Shown one piece after another: positions 17,040 through 25,380 of a stretch of DNA of 64,000 nucleotides. Position numbers and translations under genes: made by a program. The DNA is from Rhizobium sp. L43 (lineage in GTDB: Bacteria > Pseudomonadota > Alphaproteobacteria > Rhizobiales > Rhizobiaceae). The first letter of the stretch is position 1. Every line of letters begins with the position of its first letter. The notes below the pieces were generated by a model. The model was not told the DNA's origin. It worked only from the letters and a program-made list of their open reading frames with translations, and did no database searches. The stretch lies in assembly GCF_002531725.1 (NCBI RefSeq), contig NZ_NWSQ01000007.1:62001-126000 (forward strand), given 5' to 3'.

Positions 17040-18134
17040 ATGTCCGATCTTGGTTGGAATCCCCTGCATGGCGTGCCCTCCTATCCCGCGGAGCGCTACG
17101 CCCTCCTTGCCGACAGGATCGGCGGCATCTTGCGCAGCCGCAACGATATAGTGCTGGTGCAGGCCGAGGCGGTGGTGGCGCTGGAAGCGGCCGCCGTCAG
17201 CCTGGCGCGCCCCGGCCTTACGGCACTCAACATCGTCACCAGCCCCTATGGCAGCTGGTTCGGGCAATGGCTGCGGCGGGGCGGTGTGACGGTCAGGGAT
17301 CTTGTCGCCGAACCCGGCCTGCCGGTCGAAATCGAAGCCGTGGCCAAAGCACTTGACGCGGCTGGTCGCATCGATGCGCTCGCTCTGGTTCACGCGGAAT
17401 CCGCGAGCGGTATCCTTAACCCCCTGCCGGAGATATTGGCGCTTGCCCGCGCCCGCGGCATCGTCACCGTCGTTGATGCGGTCGCCTCCATCGGTGGCCA
17501 TGAGTTCGATGTTGACGAGCTCGGCATCGACATCGCGGTGATCGGCCCACAGAAGGCGCTCGGCGGCCCGGCCGGTCTGTCTGCACTCTCGGTCAGCCCT
17601 AGCGCCTGGAATCTCATTCTCCGAGATGGCGCACCGCGCGATTCGATCTTGTCGCTGGCCGACCTGAAATCATGGGTCGACAATGGCCGACGGAGCCTGC
17701 CGGGAACGCCGGCGCCGCTGGAATTTTTCGCGCTGGAGATCGCCCTCGACCGCATCGAGGCCGAAGGCCTGGAGAATATCGTCGCGCGCCATGCGCTGGC
17801 GGCATCGGCGACACGGGCGGGGCTAACCGCACTCGGCGCCCCGGCTTGGGTGCCGGCAGCAAAGGCTTCGAACCTGGTGACGGCGGTTCCGGTGCCGCAG
17901 GCGCTGGCGCCGGCTGCACTGATCGCAGCCGCCGGACGGTTGGGCGTCGAGCTGACCGACGCCGTCGGAACCGCGCCGGCCCGTCTCGTGCGGCTGAACC
18001 ACACAGGTCCGCGCACCTCGTTCCAGGCGGTGCTCTCGAATGTCGTGGCCTATGGCGCGGCCCTGAGGCAGGCCGGCCATCCCTGCGATATCGCCGCCGC
18101 TGCGGAGGCAATATCCGCGGCCTACAGCCGCTGA
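17040..18134 (+). CDS. Class V (AGXT-like) pyridoxal-phosphate aminotransferase/lyase
   Basis: A 364-residue fold-type I PLP enzyme related to alanine-glyoxylate and serine-pyruvate aminotransferases. The PLP lysine is K172 in GPQKALGGPAGL and the pyridine-nitrogen aspartate is D146 in VTVVDAVAS. LVHAESASGILNPLPEI carries the glutamate and serine normally close to the cofactor phosphate. AAGGAAG precedes ATG 17040, only 11 bp after the Dpp-type ATPase, so it is transcribed with the importer. It likely transaminates or cleaves the imported compound. With sulfur-type oxygenases upstream, an amino-sulfonate or amino-thioether is plausible, as is an opine; this is inference. Confidence 0.85.
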   Translation: MSDLGWNPLHGVPSYPAERYALLADRIGGILRSRNDIVLVQAEAVVALEAAAVSLARPGLTALNIVTSPYGSWFGQWLRRGGVTVRDLVAEPGLPVEIEAVAKALDAAGRIDALALVHAESASGILNPLPEILALARARGIVTVVDAVASIGGHEFDVDELGIDIAVIGPQKALGGPAGLSALSVSPSAWNLILRDGAPRDSILSLADLKSWVDNGRRSLPGTPAPLEFFALEIALDRIEAEGLENIVARHALAASATRAGLTALGAPAWVPAAKASNLVTAVPVPQALAPAALIAAAGRLGVELTDAVGTAPARLVRLNHTGPRTSFQAVLSNVVAYGAALRQAGHPCDIAAAAEAISAAYSR

Positions 18135-18203
18135 ACCGTATTCGGCCCTTGATAAACACGGCTCGTCAAGGCAGGAGAGTGGCATCACGGAGACTTGGTG
18201 CAG

Positions 18204-19067
18204 ATGACGAGATTGCTGGATGCGCAGGGCCTGGAGATTTCGCATGAGGGGCATCGCACCCGCCTGAAATGGCACCGGCTGCGCAAACGATTTGCCGATC
18301 CGCTGTTCTCCGCCGAGGTGATGGCGGAGGGATTTGCCGCAGGCGCCTCGATGGAGCTCGATCTGCGGGTGCGCGCCGATGGCGGTTTCGTCGTCCTGCA
18401 CGACGAGGACCTCGACGGTGAAACGACCGGTCATGGACCGATCGCCGAAAAGAGCATGGGCGACCTCAGCGATCTCAGGATGCAGGAGGGCGACCGGCCG
18501 CTGATCCTCAGCGAAGATCTCGCCGCCATGATGCAATCGACGCATCCGGCCGCGCTGCTGCAATTCGACATGAAGGACGATTATGAGGCGATCGGCGCCA
18601 AAGGTATCGAGCATCTTGCCGCGCACTTCCGCGATATCGCCGCCTCGGTGATCGTCAGCGGCGGCAGTCTCGACCTCATCGTCGCGGTCAAGGAGAAGCT
18701 GCCGCATCTCCTGCGCGGCATCGATCCCACAGACAAGCTCTACGATATCAGGCAGGCCAGCGGCTGGGAGGCGGTCGAGACGGAATTGCGCGCCGACCTG
18801 CGCGGCCCGACCGAACCGGACACGGTCTATCTCCACTGGCCGCTGATTCTTGATGCCGCCAATGGAGGTCTCGACATGATCGGGCTCTGCCATGACGAAG
18901 GCAAACGCGTCGATGCCTGGACCTTTACCCTCAGGGATCGGGAGGCTGGCTTCAACGAAGAGGAATGGCGGAACTTCCAGGCGCTGATGGCGCTGAAGCC
19001 GGACCAGATCACGACCGACGAGGCGCCGGCGACCGAACGGGCCTGGGGCCGCCGCATGGCGGATTAA
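18204..19067 (+). CDS. GDPD-like phosphodiesterase with altered first catalytic motif
   Basis: A 287-residue protein with the C-terminal parts of a glycerophosphodiester phosphodiesterase TIM barrel: SMELDLRVRADGGFVVLHDEDLDGETTG gives the acidic and histidine motifs, and FDMKD and WTFTLRD follow. The usual opening HRG...ENT motif is not intact; the equivalent region reads SHEGHRTRLKWHRLRKRF. Activity is therefore uncertain. ATG 18204 is preferred to TTG 18195 and GTG 18198 because the GGAGA site sits too close to those. It lies 69 bp after the aminotransferase and may or may not share its transcript. A canonical GDPD is at 22698-23477. Confidence 0.7.
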   Translation: MTRLLDAQGLEISHEGHRTRLKWHRLRKRFADPLFSAEVMAEGFAAGASMELDLRVRADGGFVVLHDEDLDGETTGHGPIAEKSMGDLSDLRMQEGDRPLILSEDLAAMMQSTHPAALLQFDMKDDYEAIGAKGIEHLAAHFRDIAASVIVSGGSLDLIVAVKEKLPHLLRGIDPTDKLYDIRQASGWEAVETELRADLRGPTEPDTVYLHWPLILDAANGGLDMIGLCHDEGKRVDAWTFTLRDREAGFNEEEWRNFQALMALKPDQITTDEAPATERAWGRRMAD

Positions 19068-19192
19068 CCGCCTTGGCACATGCTGCCGAAACGTGTGAGC
19101 GGCTTTCGATACCCTATTTCCGGGCTTGTCGGAGGTTTTGTACAATTTGCATCATTTTAAACTTCTGATGTTATCCATATGCCGACAGACAA

Positions 19193-20848
19193 ATGTTGGT
19201 GTTCGATATGCAAGCTGTTGATACTGTAGAAATTACTCAACAAGCAAATTCCAGCTTACAGCAGGCGTGGCATCTTGGGTGTACAGGCCGTTCGCTCGAG
19301 GCCCTCACACTGGCCGGTGAAATACTGGCCGATGCCAAGGCGCGGGGCGACGATTGGCTCGCTGCGCGATGCGACACCGACATCGCCTGGTACTGTTTTC
19401 AGATCGGCAAGGCCGAACTTGGACTGACGCATGTCCGGCGGGCGGTAGACTTCTGGAAATTACACGCGGAGCCCAGGCAGGAGGCCTATGCCCGGGCCTA
19501 TTTCGGATGGCTGCTCTTGGAATTGGGCTTGCCGGAGGAAGCGATCGAAGAAGCGACCCGCGCGCTTGATCTGGCCGAAAGGGCTGCAGACGCGAAAGCG
19601 CAAAGCCTGGCGACCAACGTCATTGGCATTATCTTCTGGTACAACAAGCAGCCTGACCGGGCGATCTTGATGAGCGAGAGATCCGTCGAACTCGCCAGAT
19701 CGATCGGTGACAAAACCTATGAATGCTGGTGGCTCGTCAATCTCGGCGGCGCTCATTCGGAAGGCGGATATATTGCGCAAGCGCTCGGCAAACCGGAGGA
19801 AGGACACCGGATGCTGATCCGGGCGCTGGAACTGACCGAACAGGCGCTCGACATCGCCATCGAGACCGGCGACAGCTGGGCTGCTCGCATTTGTCTCGGC
19901 AACAACGCCGATTACTACAGCCACCTGGGCGAGCACGAGAAGGCTCTCCAGTGCATGGACCGCTATCAGCTATTTCAAGAGAACAGCTATGTCAGGGACC
20001 GGCAGCAATATCTCTACACCTTGGGTCAGATCTACATCAATTACGGAAAATTCGCCGACGCCCTGTCGCTGCTGCTCGAGGCGATGGAGCTGATCGGCGA
20101 GGGCGGAAGTTTCGATTCCTATATCCAGATCTATTTTTATCTGTCGCAGGCTCATGAAGGGTTGGGGCAGTTCGATCTGGCGCTGGAGGCTCATAAGAAA
20201 TACCACCAAGCCTATCTGCAGAACAGTGCCGAGAGAACCCAGCAGCGCGCACGTCTGGCCGAAATCTACTATGAAACCAAGCGGCTTAAGGAAGTTGCCG
20301 AAACGGAGTCGAAGCGCGCCGATACGCTGGAGGCCTCCTATCAGAAATTGCAGGAAGAAACCGATATCCTTGCCAATGCCGTCTATCTCGACGCGCTGAC
20401 CGGGCTTTATAATCGCAAATATCTCGACAGCCGCTTTAAGGAGCTGACGACCGAGAAGCGTCCCTATTCCATTGCGATGCTGGATGTCGATCACTTCAAA
20501 TCGGTCAACGACAACTTCTCTCACATGATCGGCGACCAGGTTCTGAGCGCCATCGGAACCATATTGCGCAACCAACTGCGGATTACCGATCAGGCGATCC
20601 GCTTTGGCGGTGAGGAGTTCGTCGTCCTGCTCGCCGGCGCTCCGCGAGGTGCCACCGATGTCTGCGAGAGGTTGCGCTTGGCGGTTGAACAATGGGACTG
20701 GTCGGAGATCTGCAACGGGCTGCGCGTGACGATCAGCAGCGGTGTCGCCAGCACCCTGTCTGCCAATTCTCCGGACAGGATTTTGGCGATCGCCGATCAG
20801 AATCTCTATACGGCGAAAAAGACCGGTCGCAATCGCGTTGTGGCGTAA
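19193..20848 (+). CDS. TPR-repeat diguanylate cyclase (GGDEF domain)
   Basis: A 551-residue soluble protein with no membrane helix. Residues about 15-370 are a run of tetratricopeptide-type helical repeats, followed by a short coiled linker (YETKRLKEVAETESKRADTLEASYQKLQEE, by position) and a C-terminal GGDEF domain from LDALTGLYNRKYLDSRF. The active motif is GGEEF at 472-476. RITD five residues upstream is an RxxD inhibitory site, so product feedback is expected. It should make cyclic di-GMP in response to a partner bound by the TPR array. The start could instead be ATG 19208; no clear ribosome site decides. Confidence 0.9.
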   Translation: MLVFDMQAVDTVEITQQANSSLQQAWHLGCTGRSLEALTLAGEILADAKARGDDWLAARCDTDIAWYCFQIGKAELGLTHVRRAVDFWKLHAEPRQEAYARAYFGWLLLELGLPEEAIEEATRALDLAERAADAKAQSLATNVIGIIFWYNKQPDRAILMSERSVELARSIGDKTYECWWLVNLGGAHSEGGYIAQALGKPEEGHRMLIRALELTEQALDIAIETGDSWAARICLGNNADYYSHLGEHEKALQCMDRYQLFQENSYVRDRQQYLYTLGQIYINYGKFADALSLLLEAMELIGEGGSFDSYIQIYFYLSQAHEGLGQFDLALEAHKKYHQAYLQNSAERTQQRARLAEIYYETKRLKEVAETESKRADTLEASYQKLQEETDILANAVYLDALTGLYNRKYLDSRFKELTTEKRPYSIAMLDVDHFKSVNDNFSHMIGDQVLSAIGTILRNQLRITDQAIRFGGEEFVVLLAGAPRGATDVCERLRLAVEQWDWSEICNGLRVTISSGVASTLSANSPDRILAIADQNLYTAKKTGRNRVVA

Positions 20849-20900
20849 CGGCGTTCCGCAGCTTGCGGACAAAGCTCGCGGTTTCGTCAATCGAGCGGAT

Positions 20901-21710
20901 TTATAGCCCCGCGATGTCGAGGATGAATGCGAATTCGCCGGCAAGCCCCGGCGCGTGGGCGATGACGGGTCCGCCCTCAGCAAGCAGTCTGTCGACATCA
21001 GGCATCGCCACCATTGCGCCGGCCTCTTTGGCGATCAGCGCACCGGCGAGCATGTCCCAGGCGTTGAGATGGCGCTCGTAATAGAGATCGGCCGCGCCCT
21101 CGGCGACACGAACGAGGTCGATGGCGGCCGCGCCCGTGCGGCGGTAGTCCATGCCGCGTTCGTGGAGCCGCCGCAAGAGCGCCAGATGGTCGTCGAAGCC
21201 AGTCTTGCGGGAATGACCGAGAATAACGAGCGCATGGGCCGGATCGGCGGTCGCAGCCGCATGGACCGGAAGCCCGTCCTTGAAGGCCCCGCCGCCGCGG
21301 ATGGCGTGAAAGACCTTGTCCTCGGTGGCATCGTAGACCACGCCGATCTCGACCGTGCCGCCGGCGACGAAGGCGATCGAGACGCCCCAGTGACGGAAGC
21401 CCCTGATATAGTTGGTCGTGCCGTCGATCGGATCGACAACCCAGGTGCCGGTCCCGCCCGATCCTCCGCCGCTCTCCTCGCCCATGAAGGTATCATCGGG
21501 AAAGCGCGAGATGAGCCCGTCGCGGATCGCCTGCTCGGCCCGCCTGTCGGCGATGGTGACGAAATCCTGTAGTCCCTTGTTCTCGACGGCGAGGGTACCG
21601 GGGTTCGAGTCGCGCCGAAACCGGGCCGCTTCCCGTCCGACCTCGAGGGCGACTGAGATCGCCACCTGTGAGCGTGCGCGGATGGCAGCGGTATCGAATG
21701 CGGAACTCAT
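20901..21710 (-). CDS. Inositol monophosphatase-family phosphatase
   Basis: A 269-residue Mg-dependent phosphatase of the IMPase family. Catalytic motifs are all present: GEES (77-80), DPIDGTTNY (93-101) and the late AWDMLAGALIAKEAGA. It abuts the LacI regulator gene with a 1-base overlap and is the last gene of a seven-gene operon containing an ABC importer and a GDPD. A plausible role is to remove phosphate from the monoester made by the GDPD, for example inositol-1-phosphate from glycerophosphoinositol. The GDPD plus IMPase pairing also recalls AccF/AccG of agrocinopine catabolism in Agrobacterium. Confidence 0.88.
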   Translation of the reverse strand: MSSAFDTAAIRARSQVAISVALEVGREAARFRRDSNPGTLAVENKGLQDFVTIADRRAEQAIRDGLISRFPDDTFMGEESGGGSGGTGTWVVDPIDGTTNYIRGFRHWGVSIAFVAGGTVEIGVVYDATEDKVFHAIRGGGAFKDGLPVHAAATADPAHALVILGHSRKTGFDDHLALLRRLHERGMDYRRTGAAAIDLVRVAEGAADLYYERHLNAWDMLAGALIAKEAGAMVAMPDVDRLLAEGGPVIAHAPGLAGEFAFILDIAGL

Positions 21711-22714
21711 CAGGCCGTCCTTCTTCTTATCAGTGTCACCGGCGTGAATTCGACGCGCGCCGTCAGATCAGGTTCGGCCATCCGGCTCATCAGCAGGTCG
21801 ACGGTCTGTTCGGCCTGGAGGTCGCAGGGTTGGCGGATGGTGGTGAGGTCGTAGGCGGTCCAGCTCGCCTGGGGAATGTCGTCATGACCGATGATGGAGA
21901 GCGGCGGCGCATCATCACGGCTGCGGCCCTGCATGACGCGGTCGACCACGCCGCAGGCCATATAGTCGTTGGCGCAGAACAGCCCGTCGATGCCGGCTGC
22001 GGCAAGTTCGGCTGCCGCATCATAGCCGCTCCGGTAATCGTTGATCCTGACCTGCAGCATCTGCGCTTCGACCCCGAGCTGCTTGCAGCGTGCGACGAAG
22101 GCTTCGCTGCGCCGCCGCGCCGTATAGGATATGGCGGGAGCCGCCATCACGGCTGGCTTTCGCGCGCCGCTGTCGATCAGGTGGGTGGCGGCGAGATGGC
22201 CGGCCATGCGATCGTCGGAGATGATGCGGTCGACGAAGGGGATATCGTTGCCCTTGTTGATCAGCACGATCGGCACGCCTTCGGCCGCACATTGCTCGCA
22301 AATCTCGGTCGGCGGCGCGTCCGAGGTGACGATGACGCCTGAGACGGCGTAATGCAGCAGCTGGCCGATGACGGTCGAGGTATCCGCCTCCTGCGACGTC
22401 GGCAGCAGGATGGGGCGGAAATTGCGGGCGATCAGCACTCTTGCCAGATTCTCGATCTGCAGTGTCCGGAACGGATTGTCGAGACCGGCGGCGACGACGC
22501 CGACCAGATCGGAGCGTTTATTGGTAAGGCTTCGGGCAAGATAGTTCACCCGATAGCCCAATTCCTTGGCGGCCTCAAAGACCTTCTCGCGCGTCTTCGA
22601 CGAGACGCTGGCATCCGGGGTGAAGGCGCGCGACACGGCGGCGCGCGAGACGCCGGCGACCCGCGCCACGTCGAAGGAGGTTACCTTGCGCGGTCCCTTA
22701 TCCCTGTCTGCCAA
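21710..22714 (-). CDS. LacI-family transcriptional regulator of the phosphodiester-uptake operon
   Basis: A 334-residue LacI-type regulator. Its DNA-binding head begins at residue 12 (TSFDVARVAGVSRAAVSRAF), the hinge helix is in NYLARSLTNKRSDLVG, and the sensor domain ends PVTLIRRRTA. It lies inside the operon between the GDPD, which it overlaps by 17 bp, and the IMPase. This predicts autoregulated, substrate-induced expression. The candidate operator is TTGAGCACGTGTGCAA at 28221-28236 ahead of the first gene. Confidence 0.9.
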   Translation of the reverse strand: MADRDKGPRKVTSFDVARVAGVSRAAVSRAFTPDASVSSKTREKVFEAAKELGYRVNYLARSLTNKRSDLVGVVAAGLDNPFRTLQIENLARVLIARNFRPILLPTSQEADTSTVIGQLLHYAVSGVIVTSDAPPTEICEQCAAEGVPIVLINKGNDIPFVDRIISDDRMAGHLAATHLIDSGARKPAVMAAPAISYTARRRSEAFVARCKQLGVEAQMLQVRINDYRSGYDAAAELAAAGIDGLFCANDYMACGVVDRVMQGRSRDDAPPLSIIGHDDIPQASWTAYDLTTIRQPCDLQAEQTVDLLMSRMAEPDLTARVEFTPVTLIRRRTA

Positions 22715-23477
22715 CTGCTTTATCCCTCTCTGCCGACGGCCGCATCAGATCGGGCAGATCCGTGCAGATGCCGAGAACCGGCAGTTTCATGATGTCATCG
22801 AGAACGGCCGGCCGCTCCTCGTGCCAGAGCACGATCTCGCGGCCCGCCTCGAAGGCGCGACGCGTCAGCGCCTCGGTCACCAGATCCTGCGGGCGTTCGC
22901 CCGCCCTCTCCCAGCAGAGATGCAGGATATCGGCGCCGGCCTCGTCGCCGAGCGCATGCGGATCGTGGCCGACGCGGATCAGCACCGAGAGCGGGAAGTC
23001 TGAGCCCGCGTCGCGGAGTTCGCGCACCTGGGCCGTATCGAAGGAGCCGAGACAGGCGAAACGCTGGTTCATCTCGGCAAGATGGCGCCAGCAGCGCAGG
23101 CCGGTCCCGGGCGCCTTGAGTTCGACATAGAGACCGGTCCCGGTCTCGCGGCCGAGAGCGGCGACCTCCGAAAAACTTGGCACGTCGACGCCGTCGAGCC
23201 CGGCAAGCTCGGCGGCCGTCATTTCGGATATGCGGCGGTCGATACCGAACACCCGTTCCAGATGGTCGTCATGCGAGACGACGACGACGCCGTCGCGGGT
23301 CAGCTGCGTATCAAGCTCCCACATCTCAGCGCCGAGTTCGGCAGCGCGGCGGAAAGCGGCGATGGTGTTTTCGCGTTCATGGCCGCTGGCGCCGCGGTGG
23401 CCGATGCAGAAGGGCAGCCGACCCTTGGCCGACGGCCAGCCGTAACGCTCGAAAAATGCCGAGAAATCGCGGGTCAT
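22698..23477 (-). CDS. Glycerophosphodiester phosphodiesterase
   Basis: A 259-residue GDPD with the full catalytic pattern: IGHRGASGHERENTIAAF, ELDTQLTRDGVVVVSHDDHLER and YVELKAPG. There is no signal peptide, so it acts in the cytoplasm, after import. The known reaction is hydrolysis of glycerophosphodiesters to sn-glycerol 3-phosphate and an alcohol. It overlaps the regulator start by 17 bp and the ATPase by 1 bp, so it is tightly coupled to the importer. The IMPase at the operon end suggests the product is a sugar or inositol phosphate. Confidence 0.92.
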   Translation of the reverse strand: MTRDFSAFFERYGWPSAKGRLPFCIGHRGASGHERENTIAAFRRAAELGAEMWELDTQLTRDGVVVVSHDDHLERVFGIDRRISEMTAAELAGLDGVDVPSFSEVAALGRETGTGLYVELKAPGTGLRCWRHLAEMNQRFACLGSFDTAQVRELRDAGSDFPLSVLIRVGHDPHALGDEAGADILHLCWERAGERPQDLVTEALTRRAFEAGREIVLWHEERPAVLDDIMKLPVLGICTDLPDLMRPSAERDKAVGRQG

Positions 23478-24532
23478 CAGAGCCTCCTGCCGTTTTCGTC
23501 GAAGACGAACACGCCGCGGCTGTCGATCGCCCAGCGGACATCGTCGCCGACATGGATATCGCTGCGCACCGGCTGGATCGAGCGCAGCAGCGGCCCGCCG
23601 GCAAGCGCCACGTCGTAGAGGTTCTCGCGGCCTTGCGTTTCGGCGAAGGTGACCTTGCCGGAGACGACGACATCGCCAGCCGGGGTGAAATGCTCCGGCC
23701 GGACGCCGAGCATCAGCCTGGTGCCCTCGGCGGCAGCGACGGTATCGGGCAAAGGGACTCGGATTTCGCTTTCCGGGATTGCGAAAGCGCCGTTGTCGGC
23801 GATGCCGCGCAGGAAGGAGATCGGCGGGTTGCCGAGGAAGCCGGCGACGAAGGCGGTCTTCGGGTCATTGTACATTTCGGCCGGCGTGGCGATCTGGACG
23901 ATCTCGCCTTCCTTCATGATGGCGATGCGGTCGCACATGCTCATCGCCTCCACCTGGTCATGGGTGACGAGGATGGCGGTGATGCCGGTCTCGCGCTGCA
24001 GGCGGCGGATTTCCGAGCGCATTTCGAGGCGCAGCTTGGCGTCGAGATTGGCGAGCGGTTCGTCGAGCAGCAGCACGTCGGGCTTGCGGATCAGTGCGCG
24101 CGCCAGCGCCACGCGTTGCTGCTGGCCGCCGGAAAGCTCGGCCGGCCGGCGGCCCATCAGATTGCCGATCTGGACGAGAGCCGCGATCTTGTCGACCTCC
24201 TTGCGGATGTCGGCGGCGTTGACGCCCTTCACCTTCAGGGGAAAGCCGATGTTTTCGGCAACCGTCATGTGCGGGTAGAGCGCATAGGACTGGAAGACGA
24301 CGCCGACATTGCGGGCCTGGCTCGGCAGGTCGGTGACGTCGCGATCGCCGAAGAGGATGCGTCCGCCGGTCGGCCGGTGAATGCCGCAGACCGCAAAAAG
24401 CGTCGTCGATTTGCCGCAGCCGGACGGGCCGAGCAGCGCCAGCATCTCGCCGTCGCCGACTTCGAGCTGCATATTCTCGATGACCTTGGTGGAGCCGAAG
24501 CTCTTCGAGAAATTGTCGAGGAGGATGCGCAT
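23477..24532 (-). CDS. UgpC/MalK-type ABC importer ATPase
   Basis: A 351-residue CUT1-family ATPase. The nucleotide-binding domain has Walker [10 protein letters not shown] (35-43), Q-loop [14 protein letters not shown], signature LSGGQQQRVALARAL and Walker B VLLLDEPLANLD. A C-terminal OB-type regulatory domain (VRPEHFTPAG) ends the protein. It overlaps the flanking permease and GDPD genes by 1 bp each. Energises uptake by the 24532-26678 permeases. Confidence 0.9.
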   Translation of the reverse strand: MRILLDNFSKSFGSTKVIENMQLEVGDGEMLALLGPSGCGKSTTLFAVCGIHRPTGGRILFGDRDVTDLPSQARNVGVVFQSYALYPHMTVAENIGFPLKVKGVNAADIRKEVDKIAALVQIGNLMGRRPAELSGGQQQRVALARALIRKPDVLLLDEPLANLDAKLRLEMRSEIRRLQRETGITAILVTHDQVEAMSMCDRIAIMKEGEIVQIATPAEMYNDPKTAFVAGFLGNPPISFLRGIADNGAFAIPESEIRVPLPDTVAAAEGTRLMLGVRPEHFTPAGDVVVSGKVTFAETQGRENLYDVALAGGPLLRSIQPVRSDIHVGDDVRWAIDSRGVFVFDENGRRL

Positions 24533-25380
24533 CAGCCTTTGCTCCCGCCGCCGTAGATGTTCATGAGGTATTTGTTGAAAAGAGCGTAAGCGATCAGCAC
24601 CGGAATGAGGTAGAAGAGGCCGACTGCCTTGAACATGTTGAAATCGTAATTGTTGTCGTCAGCGAGGAAGCCGGCGAGATAGACCGACAGCACCTGCACC
24701 TGATTGCCCGGCGCCAGCACCTGCGGCAGGATGAATTCGCCCCATCCGGCGAGGAAGGAGAACAGGCCGAGCGCCATGATGCCGGGCTTGACCTGCGGCA
24801 GCACCAGGCTGCGCCAGACGCGGAAACGCGAGGCGCCGTCGACGACGCCGGCCATTTCGATTTCCCAGGGCACGGTGTCGTAGAAACCTTTCATCAGCCA
24901 GATGCCGAGCGGCAGGTCGATCGCCGCCTTCACCAGGATGACGCCGATCAACGAATTGTAGAGCCCGACCATCTGCAGCACGATGAAGATGGCGATAATC
25001 AGCGTCACCGACGGGAAGGCATGCAGCACCATGACGCCGGCAAGGAAGAAGCCGCGTGCCGGCACGTTCAGCCGTGACAGCACATAGCCCGCCATCGACG
25101 AGACGATCAGCACGACGCTGGTGGTGCAGGTTGCAAAGAGCAGCGTATTCACCGTCACCTGCCAGATGTTCGCCTTGCCCGCCGTCGTCTGCCACAGGAA
25201 ACGCCAGTGATTGAGCGTCAAGCCGGAGGGCAACAAGGCATCCGGCTGCTTCACCGTCACGGTGTCGAGGAAGAGATAGACATACATCAGCAGCAGCGGC
25301 AGGCTGACGATGGTCAGCGCCGTCAGGACAGGCCAGCTACGGTAATTTGCCGAGGGCTGCGAGCGTTCGGCCATGGTCAA
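24532..25380 (-). CDS. CUT1-type ABC importer permease, UgpE/MalG-like
   Basis: A 282-residue six-helix inner-membrane permease. The EAA loop is at VPWEIEMAGVVDGASRFRVWRSLVLPQVKPGI. It overlaps the upstream permease by four bases and the ATPase by one. It pairs with the larger permease at 25377-26678. Confidence 0.9.
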   Translation of the reverse strand: MTMAERSQPSANYRSWPVLTALTIVSLPLLLMYVYLFLDTVTVKQPDALLPSGLTLNHWRFLWQTTAGKANIWQVTVNTLLFATCTTSVVLIVSSMAGYVLSRLNVPARGFFLAGVMVLHAFPSVTLIIAIFIVLQMVGLYNSLIGVILVKAAIDLPLGIWLMKGFYDTVPWEIEMAGVVDGASRFRVWRSLVLPQVKPGIMALGLFSFLAGWGEFILPQVLAPGNQVQVLSVYLAGFLADDNNYDFNMFKAVGLFYLIPVLIAYALFNKYLMNIYGGGSKG

